In this document: piece by piece, positions 50,553 through 59,710 of the stretch
Numbering within the stretch: position 1 is the first letter of the stretch
Layout: every line of letters starts with the position of its first letter
Assembly: GCA_030544685.1 (NCBI GenBank)
Contig: CP086683.1
Coordinates: forward strand, 1,860,001 to 1,924,000
DNA length: 64,000 nt
Direction of reading: 5' to 3'
Origin: Pseudomonas sp. B21_DOA
Lineage (GTDB): Bacteria; Pseudomonadota; Gammaproteobacteria; Pseudomonadales; Pseudomonadaceae
Translations under genes and position numbers: made by a program
Notes under the pieces: generated by a model
What the model was told of the DNA's origin: nothing
What the model saw: the letters and a program-made list of their open reading frames with translations, nothing else
Database searches by the model: none

Positions 50553-52151
50553 TTAATCGATACTGACACCCGAGAACACGTTGCGGCCGAACGGGCTGAC
50601 TTTGAACCCTTCGACGCGGGTGCTTAACGGCTGGTTGACCGTCGAGTGGGCGACAGGCGTGATCGGCACTTGCTGTTTAAGCAATTGCTGGGCCTGTTTA
50701 TAAAGCTCGGTGCGCTGGTCGCGGTCGGTGACGACCTTGGCCTGTTTGATCAGCTTGTCATACGCCGGATCGCACCACATGGAGTAGTTGTTGCCGCCGA
50801 TCGCGTCGCAGCTGTACAGCGTGCCCAGCCAGTTGTCCGGGTCCCCGTTGTCACCGGTCCAGCCGATCAGGCTGACGTCGTGCTCGCCGTTCTTGGTGCG
50901 CTTGATGTACTCGCCCCATTCGTAGCTGACAATCTTCACTTTCAGGCCGATCTTGGCCCAGTCGGACTGGAGCATTTCGGCCATCAGTTTGGCGTTCGGG
51001 TTGTATGGACGCTGCACCGGCATTGCCCACAGGGTGATCTCGGTGCCTTCTTTCACGCCGGCAGCCTTGAGCAGTTCCTTGGCTTTTTCCGGGTTGTAGG
51101 CGGCGTCCTTGATGGTGTCGTCGTAGGACCACTGGGTCGGTGGCATGGCGTTGACGGCCAGTTGCCCGGCGCCTTGATAAACAGCGTTGAGAATGCCCTG
51201 TTTATTCACCGCCATGTCCAGCGCCTGACGCACTTCCAGTTGATCGAAGGGCTTGTGGCGCACGTTGTAGGCGATGTAGCCGAGGTTGAACCCCGGCTTG
51301 GAAATCAGTTGCAGCTTCGGGTCGGCCTTCAGCGCTTCAACATCGGCCGGACGCGGGTGCAGGGTGATCTGGCATTCGCCAGCCTTGAGCTTCTGCACGC
51401 GCACCGAGGCATCGGTGTTGATCGCGAAAATCAGGTTCTTCAGCTTGACCCGGCTCGGATCCCAGTACTGCGGGTTGCCGGTGTAGCGGATGTTGGAGTC
51501 TTTCTGGTAGCTCTTGAACACGAACGGCCCGGTGCCGATCGGCTTCTGGTTGATATCGCTCGGCTTGCCGTCGGCCAGCAGCTTGTCGGCGTATTCGGCA
51601 GACAGAATCGAAGCGAAGCTCATGGCGATGTTCTGGATGAACGCGGCATCGACGCTGTTGAGCGTGAACTCCACGGTCAGCGGCCCGGTCTTCTCGACCT
51701 TGGCGATGTTCTTGTTCAGGCTCATCCCGTTGAAATACGGAAACTCGGTGGGATAGGCCTTACGAAACGGCTGCTGCGCATCGAGCATGCGGTTAAACGT
51801 GAACACGACATCGTCAGCGTTGAAATCGCGGCTCGGCTTGAAGTAAGGAGTTGTATGAAATTTCACGCCTTCACGCAGGTGAAAGGTGTATTTCAGGCCA
51901 TCTTCGGAAATGTCCCACTTGGTCGCCAGGCCCGGTACGACATTGGTCGCGCCTTTTTCGAACTCGACCAGGCGGTTGTACAGCGGCTCGGCGGCGTCGT
52001 TGTCGGTGGCCGTCGTGTACTGCGCGGTATCGAAACCCGCCGGGCTGCCTTCCGAGCAAAACACCAGGCTGTCGCTGGCGGCGTAGCTTGCAGACGTGGC
52101 GGCCAACAGGCCGGCGCCCAACAGAGCGGAAAAAACCAAGGTATGGCGCAT
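50553..52151 (-). CDS. dppA: dipeptide ABC transporter substrate-binding protein, paralogue 3
   Basis: 532 aa with signal peptide MRHTLVFSALLGAGLLAATS and start at ATG 52151 (GGGAGC upstream). SBP_bac_5 motifs FCSEGSPAGFDTAQY, KPIGTGPFVFKSYQKD, MPPTQWSYD and WTGDNGDPDNWLG. It lies directly upstream of the porin gene. The close resemblance to the next two copies implies tandem duplication. Confidence 0.92.
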   Translation of the reverse strand: MRHTLVFSALLGAGLLAATSASYAASDSLVFCSEGSPAGFDTAQYTTATDNDAAEPLYNRLVEFEKGATNVVPGLATKWDISEDGLKYTFHLREGVKFHTTPYFKPSRDFNADDVVFTFNRMLDAQQPFRKAYPTEFPYFNGMSLNKNIAKVEKTGPLTVEFTLNSVDAAFIQNIAMSFASILSAEYADKLLADGKPSDINQKPIGTGPFVFKSYQKDSNIRYTGNPQYWDPSRVKLKNLIFAINTDASVRVQKLKAGECQITLHPRPADVEALKADPKLQLISKPGFNLGYIAYNVRHKPFDQLEVRQALDMAVNKQGILNAVYQGAGQLAVNAMPPTQWSYDDTIKDAAYNPEKAKELLKAAGVKEGTEITLWAMPVQRPYNPNAKLMAEMLQSDWAKIGLKVKIVSYEWGEYIKRTKNGEHDVSLIGWTGDNGDPDNWLGTLYSCDAIGGNNYSMWCDPAYDKLIKQAKVVTDRDQRTELYKQAQQLLKQQVPITPVAHSTVNQPLSTRVEGFKVSPFGRNVFSGVSID

Positions 52152-52410
52152 GACGCTCCCTCTTTTTAGTGTTGTGCAATGCGTCAGGGTCCCTATCCCG
52201 GGACTTTCTGGTCGCATTGAGCTCAATCCAATACGTACGGCAAAACCGGTGGCCCACGCAGACACTGGTCAGTACGCGACGGTAGGCACCGTGCCTCTGG
52301 CAGTAAATACGTAATTGCCTTAATGCTCGTAGGAAAAGTCGACGCGCCTATACCGAAGCAATCATCTGCGGCGGATTTGGGTGTAGGCCTTTTCCTTTTT
52401 CCCGGTAGAT

Positions 52411-52441
52411 AAAGCAACGGCGACGTCAGAAACGCCGCCGT
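52411..52441 (-). terminator. terminator after dppA paralogue 2
   Basis: Minus strand: ACGGCGGCG, loop TTTCTGA, CGTCGCCGT (one G-U), then TGCTTTAT. Confidence 0.7.
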
Positions 52442-52450
52442 CGCGATGTC

Positions 52451-54076
52451 TTACTTGCTGACGCTGACGCCGTAGAAGGAATTCAGGCCAAATGGGCTGA
52501 TCTTGAAATCCTGCACGTTGGCGCGCATGGGTTGATACACCGTCGAGTGAGCGATAGGTGTCATTGGAACTGCATCTTTGAGGACGTGTTGCGCCTGTTT
52601 GTACAGCTCGGTGCGCTTGCCCTGGTCGGTAGTGCGTTTGGCTTCTTTCACCAGGCCGTCGAACTTCTTGTCGCACCACTTGGAGAAGTTGTTGCCGCTC
52701 AGCGAGTCGCAGCCAAACAGAACGTTGAGCCAGTTGTCCGGATCACCATTGTCACCGCTCCAGCCAATGATCATGGCTTGGTTTTCGCCACCTTTGGAGC
52801 GCTTGATGTACTCGCCCCATTCGTAGCTGGTGATCTTCACTTTCAAGCCGATCTTGGCCCAGTCGGACTGGAGCATTTCAGCCATCAGTTTGGCGTTCGG
52901 GTTGTACGGACGCTGCACCGGCATTGCCCACAGGACAATCTCGGTACCTTCCTTGACGCCGGCTTCCTTGAGCAGCTGTTTGGCTTTCTCAGGGTCGTAC
53001 TTGGCATCCTTGATGGTGGTGTCGTAGGACCACTGGGTCGGCGGCATGGCGTTGACCGCCAGTTGGCCCGCACCCTGGTAAACCGAATCGATGATCTGTG
53101 GCTTGTTCACGGCCATGTCCAGCGCCTGCCGCACGCGCAGGTCAGCCAATGGGTTGGCCTCGTTGCTGCCCTTGACCTTGTCCATCACGTTGTAGGCGAT
53201 GTAGCCCAGGTTGAAGCCGGCCTGATCCGGCATCTTCAGCGACTTGTCTTCTTTCAGCGCTTTCAGATCCGCCGGACGCGGGAACAGGGTGACCTGGCAC
53301 TCGTTCTTTTTCAGCTTCTGGATACGCACCGACGGGTCGGTGGTGATGGCGAAGATCAGGTTGTCGATCTTCACGTCTTCAGGTTTCCAGTAATCCTTGT
53401 TGCCGGTGTAACGGATGTTCGAGTCTTTCTGGTAGCTCTTGAACACGAACGGGCCGGTGCCGATCGGCTTCTGGTTGATGTCGGCGGCTTTGCCATCCTT
53501 GAGCAGTTGGGCCGCGTATTCGGCGGACTGCACGGACGCGAAGCTCATGGCCATGTTCTGAATGAACGCGGCGTCGACTTCTTTCAGGGTGAACTTGACG
53601 GTGTGGTCGTCGACTTTATCGATCTTGGTGATGTTGGTGTCCATCCCCATGTCGGTGAAGTACGGGAATTCGGTCGGGTACGCCTTACGGAACGGGTCGT
53701 CCTTGTTGATCATGCGGTTGAAAGTAAACAGCACGTCGTCGGCGTTGAATTCACGAGTCGGCTTGAAATACGGGGTGGTGTGGAACTTGACGCCTTCACG
53801 CAGGTGGAAGGTGTAAGTCAGGCCATCATCGGAAATGTCCCACTTGGTTGCCAGGCCAGGAATCACGGCGGTGCCGCCGCGCTCGAACTGGGTCAGGCGG
53901 TTGAACATGGTTTCGGCTGAGGCGTCGAAGTCGGTTCCGGTGGTGTACTGGCCTGGATCAAAACCGGCCGGGCTCCCTTCGGAGCAGAACACCAGGTTAG
54001 TCGCAGCGGTGGCGAAAGGTGCGGAGGCTAACAAGCCTGCGCCGACTAGAAACGGAATGACCGCGTGTTTAAGCAT
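52451..54076 (-). CDS. dppA: dipeptide ABC transporter substrate-binding protein, paralogue 2
   Basis: 541 aa; ATG 54076 with GAGG upstream and signal peptide MLKHAVIPFLVGAGLLASAP. It shares FCSEGSPAGFDPGQYTTGTD, INQKPIGTGPFVFKSYQKDS and MPPTQWSYD with its neighbours, with a small insertion, MDKVKGSNEANPLADLRVRQ, relative to paralogue 3. A terminator follows it, so it is probably its own transcription unit. Confidence 0.92.
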   Translation of the reverse strand: MLKHAVIPFLVGAGLLASAPFATAATNLVFCSEGSPAGFDPGQYTTGTDFDASAETMFNRLTQFERGGTAVIPGLATKWDISDDGLTYTFHLREGVKFHTTPYFKPTREFNADDVLFTFNRMINKDDPFRKAYPTEFPYFTDMGMDTNITKIDKVDDHTVKFTLKEVDAAFIQNMAMSFASVQSAEYAAQLLKDGKAADINQKPIGTGPFVFKSYQKDSNIRYTGNKDYWKPEDVKIDNLIFAITTDPSVRIQKLKKNECQVTLFPRPADLKALKEDKSLKMPDQAGFNLGYIAYNVMDKVKGSNEANPLADLRVRQALDMAVNKPQIIDSVYQGAGQLAVNAMPPTQWSYDTTIKDAKYDPEKAKQLLKEAGVKEGTEIVLWAMPVQRPYNPNAKLMAEMLQSDWAKIGLKVKITSYEWGEYIKRSKGGENQAMIIGWSGDNGDPDNWLNVLFGCDSLSGNNFSKWCDKKFDGLVKEAKRTTDQGKRTELYKQAQHVLKDAVPMTPIAHSTVYQPMRANVQDFKISPFGLNSFYGVSVSK

Positions 54077-54344
54077 GTTGGCCTCATGATTTGTTGTCAT
54101 TTTTTAGTTGTGAGGTACGACCTCGTGAGTCGTGCCTGCGGATACTTATGCAGGGCCCATACCCAATGCAAGATCCAGAGCGGTCGACGGCGTTAAACCG
54201 TGGCACGAACGTACCTTAATGTCGCATCCGTATAACTTTTGACGCATTTGACCGTTTGCGAGTGGTTTTTAAGGTGCAAATGCAGCCCCAAAACGGTGCG
54301 GCAGTCACCTGCTGCGCGCCGCCTTGGGGCCGGGTGTTACTTAT

Positions 54345-55937
54345 TTATACCCACCCCATAGAAGGGGTCAGACCGAAAGGGCTGATGCGGAAGTCGCTGA
54401 CTTCCTTGCGCAACGGCTGGAACACTGTGGAGTTGGCGATCGGGGTGATCGGCACCTGCTGTTTAAGGATCAGTTGCGCCTGTTGATACAGTTTTACCCG
54501 TTGCGCTTTATCCGTGGCCACTTTGGCCTGCTGCACCAGTTTGTCGTAAGCCGGGTCGCACCATTTCGCATAGTTGCTGCCTTTGACTGCCGCGCAGCTG
54601 TACAGCACGCCCAGCCAGTTGTCGGGGTCGCCGTTGTCGCCGGTCCAGCCGTAGATCATCGCGTCATGTTCGCCATTCTTGGCGCGCTTGATGTACTCGC
54701 CCCATTCATAGCTGACAATGTTGGCCTTGATGCCGATCTTGTCCCAATCCTGCTGGATCATTTGCGCCGACATACGTGCATTCGGGTTCGACGCACGCTG
54801 CACTGTCATCGCCCAAAGGTTGATGGTTGTACCGGGTGCAACCTCGGCTTCCTTGAGTAGCGCCTTGGCTTTCACCGGGTCGTAAGGCGCGTCTTTGATG
54901 TTCGGGTCGAACGACCATTGCGCAGGTGGCAAAGCGTTCTGTGCCAATTGACCGGCGCCCTGGTAAACCGCCTTGATGATCGCCGGCTTGTCGATGGCCA
55001 TGTCCAGCGCCTGACGGACCTTGAGCTGATCAAGAGGCGGGTGGGTGGTGTTATAGGCGAGGAAGCCAAGGTTGAATCCGGCCTGTTTCAGCACGCGCAG
55101 GTTCGGGTCTGTTTCCATGACCTCGATATCGGCCGGGCGCGGGTAACCGCTGACCTGGCATTCGCCGGCCTTGAGCTTCTGCAGGCGCACGGCGGCGTCG
55201 GGTGTGATCGAGAAAATCAGGTTATCGATTTTCACGTCTTCGGGTTTCCAGTAGGCCTTGTTGGCCGCGTAGCGGATCTGCGAATCCTTCTGATAGCGCT
55301 TGAACACGAAGGGGCCAGTGCCGATCGGTTTCTGGTTGAGGTCGGCGGCTTTGCCGTCCTTCAACAGTTGTGCGGCGTATTCGGCTGACTGCACCGAGGC
55401 GAAGCTCATGGCGAGATTTTGCACGAAGGCGGCGTCGACGTTGTTGAGGTTGAAGCGCACGGTGTGGTCGTCGAGTTTTTCCACCGACTTGATCGTGGTG
55501 TTCAGGCCCATGTCGGTGAAGTACGGGGATTCGGCGGGGTAGGCCTTGCGGAAGGCGCTCTCCGGGTCGAGCAGACGCTGGAAGGTAAACAGGACGTCGT
55601 CGGCGTTGAAGTCGCGGCTCGGGGTGAAATAGTCGGTGGTGTGGAACTTCACGCCTTCGCGCAGGTGGAAAGTGTAGTGCAGGCCGTCGCTGGAGACGTC
55701 CCATTTTGTCGCCAGGCCGGGTTCGATGTCGGTGCCGCCACGCTGGAATTGGGTGAGCCGGTTGAAGACGGTTTCGGCGGAGGCGTCGAAGTCGGTGCCG
55801 CTGGTGTATTGGCTGGGGTCGAAGCCGGCGGGGCTGGCTTCGGAGCAGTAGACCAGGGTTGTGGCCGCATGTGTGATCGGGGCGATGGCTGTAAGTGCGA
55901 GGGTGATCAGCAGTGGTTTGAGGGTGGATCTTGGCAT
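54345..55937 (-). CDS. dppA: dipeptide ABC transporter substrate-binding protein, paralogue 1
   Basis: 530 aa; ATG 55937 follows GGGGAC. Signal peptide MPRSTLKPLLITLALTAIAP. It shares YCSEASPAGFDPSQYTSGTD, LNQKPIGTGPFVFKRYQKDS and WTGDNGDPDNWLG with paralogues 2 and 3. The in-frame stretch up to 56231 belongs to the dispersed repeat and is not coding. The first gene of the dpp locus in transcription order, transcribed alone. Confidence 0.92.
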   Translation of the reverse strand: MPRSTLKPLLITLALTAIAPITHAATTLVYCSEASPAGFDPSQYTSGTDFDASAETVFNRLTQFQRGGTDIEPGLATKWDVSSDGLHYTFHLREGVKFHTTDYFTPSRDFNADDVLFTFQRLLDPESAFRKAYPAESPYFTDMGLNTTIKSVEKLDDHTVRFNLNNVDAAFVQNLAMSFASVQSAEYAAQLLKDGKAADLNQKPIGTGPFVFKRYQKDSQIRYAANKAYWKPEDVKIDNLIFSITPDAAVRLQKLKAGECQVSGYPRPADIEVMETDPNLRVLKQAGFNLGFLAYNTTHPPLDQLKVRQALDMAIDKPAIIKAVYQGAGQLAQNALPPAQWSFDPNIKDAPYDPVKAKALLKEAEVAPGTTINLWAMTVQRASNPNARMSAQMIQQDWDKIGIKANIVSYEWGEYIKRAKNGEHDAMIYGWTGDNGDPDNWLGVLYSCAAVKGSNYAKWCDPAYDKLVQQAKVATDKAQRVKLYQQAQLILKQQVPITPIANSTVFQPLRKEVSDFRISPFGLTPSMGWV

Positions 55938-56048
55938 GGAGTCCCCGGGGAATTTGCTGGTTATGCTTTCAGGGTAGCGGGGATTTGGAGGGCTTCGGAA
56001 ATATCGTTTTTTGTGTTGGGGTGTCTGTCTCGGTATATAGCGGCTTGG

Positions 56049-56432
56049 TTTGGGGGTATATCCGTTGCTTCGGGTGCTGCGGCTGACGGTTTCGCCTGAC
56101 GGCGACTTACTTTTTACAAGCGCCAAAAAAGTAAGCAAAAACGCTAGCTCCTGCGTACGGCCCTCGCAGGCTCGGGTTCCTTCGCTGCGGGACTGATCCG
56201 GGCGCAGCGGCTCCGGCTTGCTGCGCTGCACCTCCTTCCGCTGTGTCTGGCTGCGCCAGACGGTCGCTGCGCTCCCACGCCCGGATCAATCCCTCCATTC
56301 AGCCTTCCGACGTCGCCGGTGGATCAAGATCAAAAGCGATACTCGAGCTAACGCTCATCGTGTAGGAGCTGCCGAAGGCTGCGATCTTTTGATCTTGATT
56401 TTGCTTTTCTGTGGGAGTGAGCCTGCTCGCGA
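56049..56432. repeat. long dispersed intergenic repeat, copy B
   Basis: The second copy of the element at 42268-42640, same orientation, with roughly 85-90 percent identity over the central ~230 bp by eye, less at the left end. It ends with the same two REP units (GTAGGAGCTGCC..., then GTGGGAGTGAGCC). It lies upstream of dppA paralogue 1. Confidence 0.85.
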
Positions 56433-56551
56433 TGAGGCACGTCCAGGCACCCGAGGGCTTGAGTTTGTTTAATTCCGATGCCCAATAACCCGAACCTTCC
56501 CACAAGGTTTTCAGGTTGTCCGTCGGACGTCCGCTCTCTAGGCTTGGGTCG

Positions 56552-56758
56552 TCGCTGGTTGTTCAGCGATCGGGTGTGAGAACCCGACATTCATAGTCAT
56601 TCAGTGCCCAGATCCGCATAATTGCCGCCAGCAAGTCTGCTGCCTGCAAAGTGCGTTATGGCGGCTCTGTGCGGGCGGGCTTATGTCCGGCCGGGTGCCT
56701 ATGACCGGTTTTCTCACCCCGCACAAAGCTGCCACCTCTTCGCCGTGTGAGAAACGGC
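56552..56758 (+). promoter_or_regulatory. multi-hairpin leader upstream of the DUF6124 gene (candidate cis-regulatory RNA)
   Basis: Four predicted stems: TCGCTG/CAGCGA (56552-56569); TCGGGT/ACCCGA with loop GTGAGA (56570-56587); a long stem GGCGGCT + GTGCGGG / CCCGCAC + AGCTGCC with a 2x2 internal loop (56660-56733), enclosing a CCGG/CCGG hairpin; and GCCGT/ACGGC with loop GTGAGAA (56742-56758). A ribosome-binding site and ATG follow at 56780-56791. Confidence 0.6.
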
Positions 56759-56790
56759 ATCGAGATGGCTCAACCTCATAGGTGAAGCGC

Positions 56791-57152
56791 ATGAGCAAAC
56801 CAGTCCCCGACCCACCCGAAGAAACCCCAACCCCCTCGAAGCCGCGCTGCGTGCCGACGATCTCGCGAAGAACCGCGAAGCCATCAAGCGTGCCCTCGAT
56901 TTCTATCTCTGCCCGCCACCCGGCAAACCGCATCCACCAAGCACGATGTTTTCGATCCGGCCCGACATCGACACCGAAAGCCTGCTGGCTCACGCCTGTG
57001 AATCTCTCGCTTCAGCCAATACGCTGGCCAGCGATTTCGCCGATCAGCTCGGTCGGCCGCAGCGCAATACCGCGCTGGCGATCCAGCAGATCATCATGCT
57101 GGCGGAGCTGGCGGTGAATCGGGCGCTGGATCGAGTTGATCCGCACGCTTGA
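56791..57152 (+). CDS. DUF6124 family protein (one apparent frameshift)
   Basis: Small soluble protein of unknown function, common and multi-copy in Pseudomonas. ATG 56791 follows AGGTGAAG. The C-run 56831-56835 lacks one base; repaired it reads TPTPLEAALRADDLAKNREAIKRALDFYL, then the conserved core FSIRPDIDTESLLAHACESLASAN and LAIQQIIMLAELAVNRALD. About 120 aa, helical, no signal peptide. Monocistronic, behind the structured leader described above. Confidence 0.8.
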
Positions 57153-57166
57153 AACCACGTTATCGT

Positions 57167-57240
57167 TCTTCGCGAGCAGGCTCGCTCCCACAGGTGGAAC
57201 GCATTTCAAATTGTGGGAGCGAGCTTGCTCGCGAAGACGG
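57167..57240. repeat. two REP units in outward arrangement
   Basis: TCTTCGCGAGCAGGCTCGCTCC at 57167 and TGTGGGAGCGAGCTTGCTCG at 57212. The order of arms is swapped relative to the REPINs elsewhere in the window. Confidence 0.85.
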
Positions 57241-57267
57241 TGGTTCATTCACAGCAAATCCCAAGCA

Positions 57268-57301
57268 CAAAAAAACCGGCAACCATTTACTGATTGCCGG
57301 T
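57268..57301 (-). terminator. terminator of the SIMPL-domain gene
   Basis: Minus strand: ACCGGCAA, an 11-nt loop, TTGCCGGT, then a run of T. Confidence 0.85.
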
Positions 57302-57323
57302 CCTTCATTCAGCCAGGCTCAAA

Positions 57324-58040
57324 TCACTGCATCAACACTTCAATCGAGCCATCCGCGGTCATGCTGACCTGGCTGGTGCCTGCTTCAACTTCCGGCGTGA
57401 CTGGCGCGGAATCCATGGCTGCCGCTTTCATCATCATCGGCGCGCGCAGGTACGGTTGTGGGTAACCGTTGCTGTTGAGGTTCAGGTTGACGATTTTGTA
57501 ACCCTTGCCGCCCAGCGCATCGGTGGCCAGTTGGGCGCGGGTCTTGAAGGCGGTGACGGCTTCTTTGAGCAATTGGTCTTCACTGGCCTTGCGGGTCGGG
57601 TCGGCGATGGCGAAGTCCATGCCGCCCATTTTCAGCTCGGTCAGCAACTCGCCGGTGAGTTTCGACAGGGCGGCGAAGTCGGTGCTTTCCAGGCGCAGTT
57701 CGGCGCGCTCGCGCCAGCCGGTGATCTTCTGGCCTTTGGTGTCGTAGATCGGATAACTGTTGCGGCTGCTCGTGCGCAGGGTGATGTCTTTGACTTCCTT
57801 GGCCTGGGCGGTGGCCTTGTTCATGGTGGTGCTGATGGCCGCGGCGAGTTTGGCCGGGTCGGTGTTCTGCTCTTCGGTGTAGAGCGTCACGATCATCTGG
57901 TCGCGAGCCACTTCCTGGCTGACTTCGGCGCGCAGGGAAATCTGGTTGTAATGCAGCTCATCGGCGGCCAGCGCCGGGAGGCTGACGACGCTGCCGACGG
58001 TCAGGGCGAGGAGGGCGGCGCTGCGGCGAAATGTGTGCAT
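57324..58040 (-). CDS. SIMPL domain-containing periplasmic protein
   Basis: 238 aa with signal peptide MHTFRRSAALLALTVGSVVSLPALA. The SIMPL (DUF541) fold is suggested by LRAEVSQEVARDQMIVTLYTEE, the conserved TGWRERAELRLES segment, and KEAVTAFKTRAQLATDALGG. Function unknown; relatives are linked to oxidative or envelope stress. Sits between dpp and roxSR, as PA4495 does in PAO1 (recalled). Confidence 0.85.
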   Translation of the reverse strand: MHTFRRSAALLALTVGSVVSLPALAADELHYNQISLRAEVSQEVARDQMIVTLYTEEQNTDPAKLAAAISTTMNKATAQAKEVKDITLRTSSRNSYPIYDTKGQKITGWRERAELRLESTDFAALSKLTGELLTELKMGGMDFAIADPTRKASEDQLLKEAVTAFKTRAQLATDALGGKGYKIVNLNLNSNGYPQPYLRAPMMMKAAAMDSAPVTPEVEAGTSQVSMTADGSIEVLMQ

Positions 58041-58170
58041 GAAGGCTCCTTGAATGAGGCGCAGGTGCTGGGTCTCGGCCTGCGTGAACCATCAGACTTT
58101 AACTCCTATGATCCGGTTCGCCCAGTTACAACTTCTATACAGATACCTGCGCGCAGTGGGGAGTGCTTCT

Positions 58171-58302
58171 GTGGAGAGGGGATTTATCCCCGTTCGGCTG
58201 CGCAGCAGTCGCAAATCCGGCTGATGCGGTATGTCTGGTTAAATGAGGTCGCATGACTTGGGGCGGCTCCGCCACCCAGCGGGGATAAATCCCCTCGCCA
58301 CA
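58171..58302. repeat. second REPIN class (GGGGATTTATCCCC type)
   Basis: GTGGAGAGGGGATTTATCCC at 58171 and GGGATAAATCCCCTCGCCAC at its right end form inverted arms ~87 bp apart. A different palindrome from the GTGGGAGCGAGC family, and the only copy in the window. Confidence 0.75.
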
Positions 58303-58450
58303 ATTGATCTCTAATAGCCCTCGGCATCTTCTTCAACTCAGATGAATTCTCCATCGTCGCCATGTGGTCGTTTGCCGCACTTTCGCCTCTGAGCCCCGCG
58401 CCTTGGTTATACTCCGTGCGATCCGCCTGGAGCGCTCATCAGGAGAGCTC

Positions 58451-59710
58451 ATGCTCGCCCCCGTACAACTGACTTCCGCCACTCGCCAGAACCTCTGGCG
58501 GCTGACTTTCATCCGCACCCTGGTGCTCGCCGCGCAGGCCGGGTCGGTGGGCCTTGCCTACTGGCTGCAATTGTTGCCGTTGCCGTGGGTGCAATTGGCG
58601 ATGACCCTGGGCTGTTCGATTCTGCTCTGCGTGTTCACTGCCGTGCGCCTGCGCACATCGTGGCCGGTGACCGAGCTTGAATACGCGCTGCAACTGGCCT
58701 GCGATCTGGTGATTCACAGTGCGCTGCTGTATTTCTCCGGCGGTTCGACCAATCCCTTCGTTTCCTATTATCTGGTGCCGCTGACCATCGCGGCGGTGAC
58801 GTTGCCGTGGCGTTATTCGGTGATTCTCTCGGGCATCGCGCTGGCGCTGTACACGGTGATGCTGACGCGTTTCTATCCGCTGGAAACGCTGCCGGTCGCC
58901 CGTGAGAATCTGCAGATCTACGGCATGTGGCTGAGCTTTGCGCTGGCTGCAGCGGTGATTACCTTCTTCGCCGCGCGCATGGCTGAAGAGTTGCGGCGGC
59001 AGGAAGAATTGCGCGCAATCCGCCGTGAAGAGGGGCTGCGTGATCAGCAATTGCTTGCCGTGGCGACCCAGGCCGCGGGTGCGGCGCATGAGTTGGGTAC
59101 GCCGCTGGCGACCATGAGCGTGCTGCTCAAGGAAATGCAGCAGGACCATCCCGATCCGATGTTGCAGGACGATCTGAAAGTGCTGCAGGATCAAGTCAAA
59201 CTGTGCAAGGAAACCTTGCAGCAACTGGTCCGCGCCGCCGAGGCCAATCGGCGTCTGGCGGTCGAGATGCAGGACGTCACCGACTGGCTCGACGAGGCGC
59301 TGAACCGCTGGCATTTGATGCGCCCGGAAGCCAGTTATCGCTTCCAGCGACTCGGCCAAGGCGCAGTGCCACGCATGGCGCCGCCGCCGGACCTGACGCA
59401 GGCCTTGCTGAATCTGCTCAACAACGCCGCCGACGCTTGCCCGGAAAATCTCCAGGTCACCCTGGATTGGGATGCGGAAACGCTGACCATCAGCATTCGC
59501 GATCACGGCGCCGGTGTGCCGCTGGCCATCGCCGAGCAGATCGGCAAACCGTTTTTTACCACCAAGGGCAAAGGTTTCGGCCTGGGCCTGTTTTTGAGCA
59601 AGGCCAGCGTGACACGCGCCGGCGGCTCAGTGAAACTCTATAGTCATGAGGAAGGCGGCACGCTCACCGAGCTGCGCCTGCCCCACGGCGCCCGAGGAGA
59701 CCTAACATGA
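58451..59710 (+). CDS. roxS: redox-sensing histidine kinase RoxS (RegB/PrrB family)
   Basis: 419 aa from ATG 58451 (AGGAGAG upstream). Six TM segments in residues 1-190. The ubiquinone-binding GGSTNPF motif is present near residue 97. H-box AAHELGTPLATM (near 212), N-box LLNLLNNAADACPEN, then DHGAGVP and GKGFGLGLFLS. A Cys in VKLCKETLQQL is a candidate for the RegB redox cysteine (inference). It overlaps roxR by 4 bp. Controls respiratory and cyanide-related genes in relatives. Confidence 0.92.
   Translation: MLAPVQLTSATRQNLWRLTFIRTLVLAAQAGSVGLAYWLQLLPLPWVQLAMTLGCSILLCVFTAVRLRTSWPVTELEYALQLACDLVIHSALLYFSGGSTNPFVSYYLVPLTIAAVTLPWRYSVILSGIALALYTVMLTRFYPLETLPVARENLQIYGMWLSFALAAAVITFFAARMAEELRRQEELRAIRREEGLRDQQLLAVATQAAGAAHELGTPLATMSVLLKEMQQDHPDPMLQDDLKVLQDQVKLCKETLQQLVRAAEANRRLAVEMQDVTDWLDEALNRWHLMRPEASYRFQRLGQGAVPRMAPPPDLTQALLNLLNNAADACPENLQVTLDWDAETLTISIRDHGAGVPLAIAEQIGKPFFTTKGKGFGLGLFLSKASVTRAGGSVKLYSHEEGGTLTELRLPHGARGDLT

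Noticed and set aside
54181..54240. Sigma-54 promoter (TGGCAC...)
   Set aside because: The required GC element (TTGC) at the right spacing is absent.
56601..56993. 130-codon minus-strand ORF
   Set aside because: Opposite the DUF6124 gene and its leader; no support.
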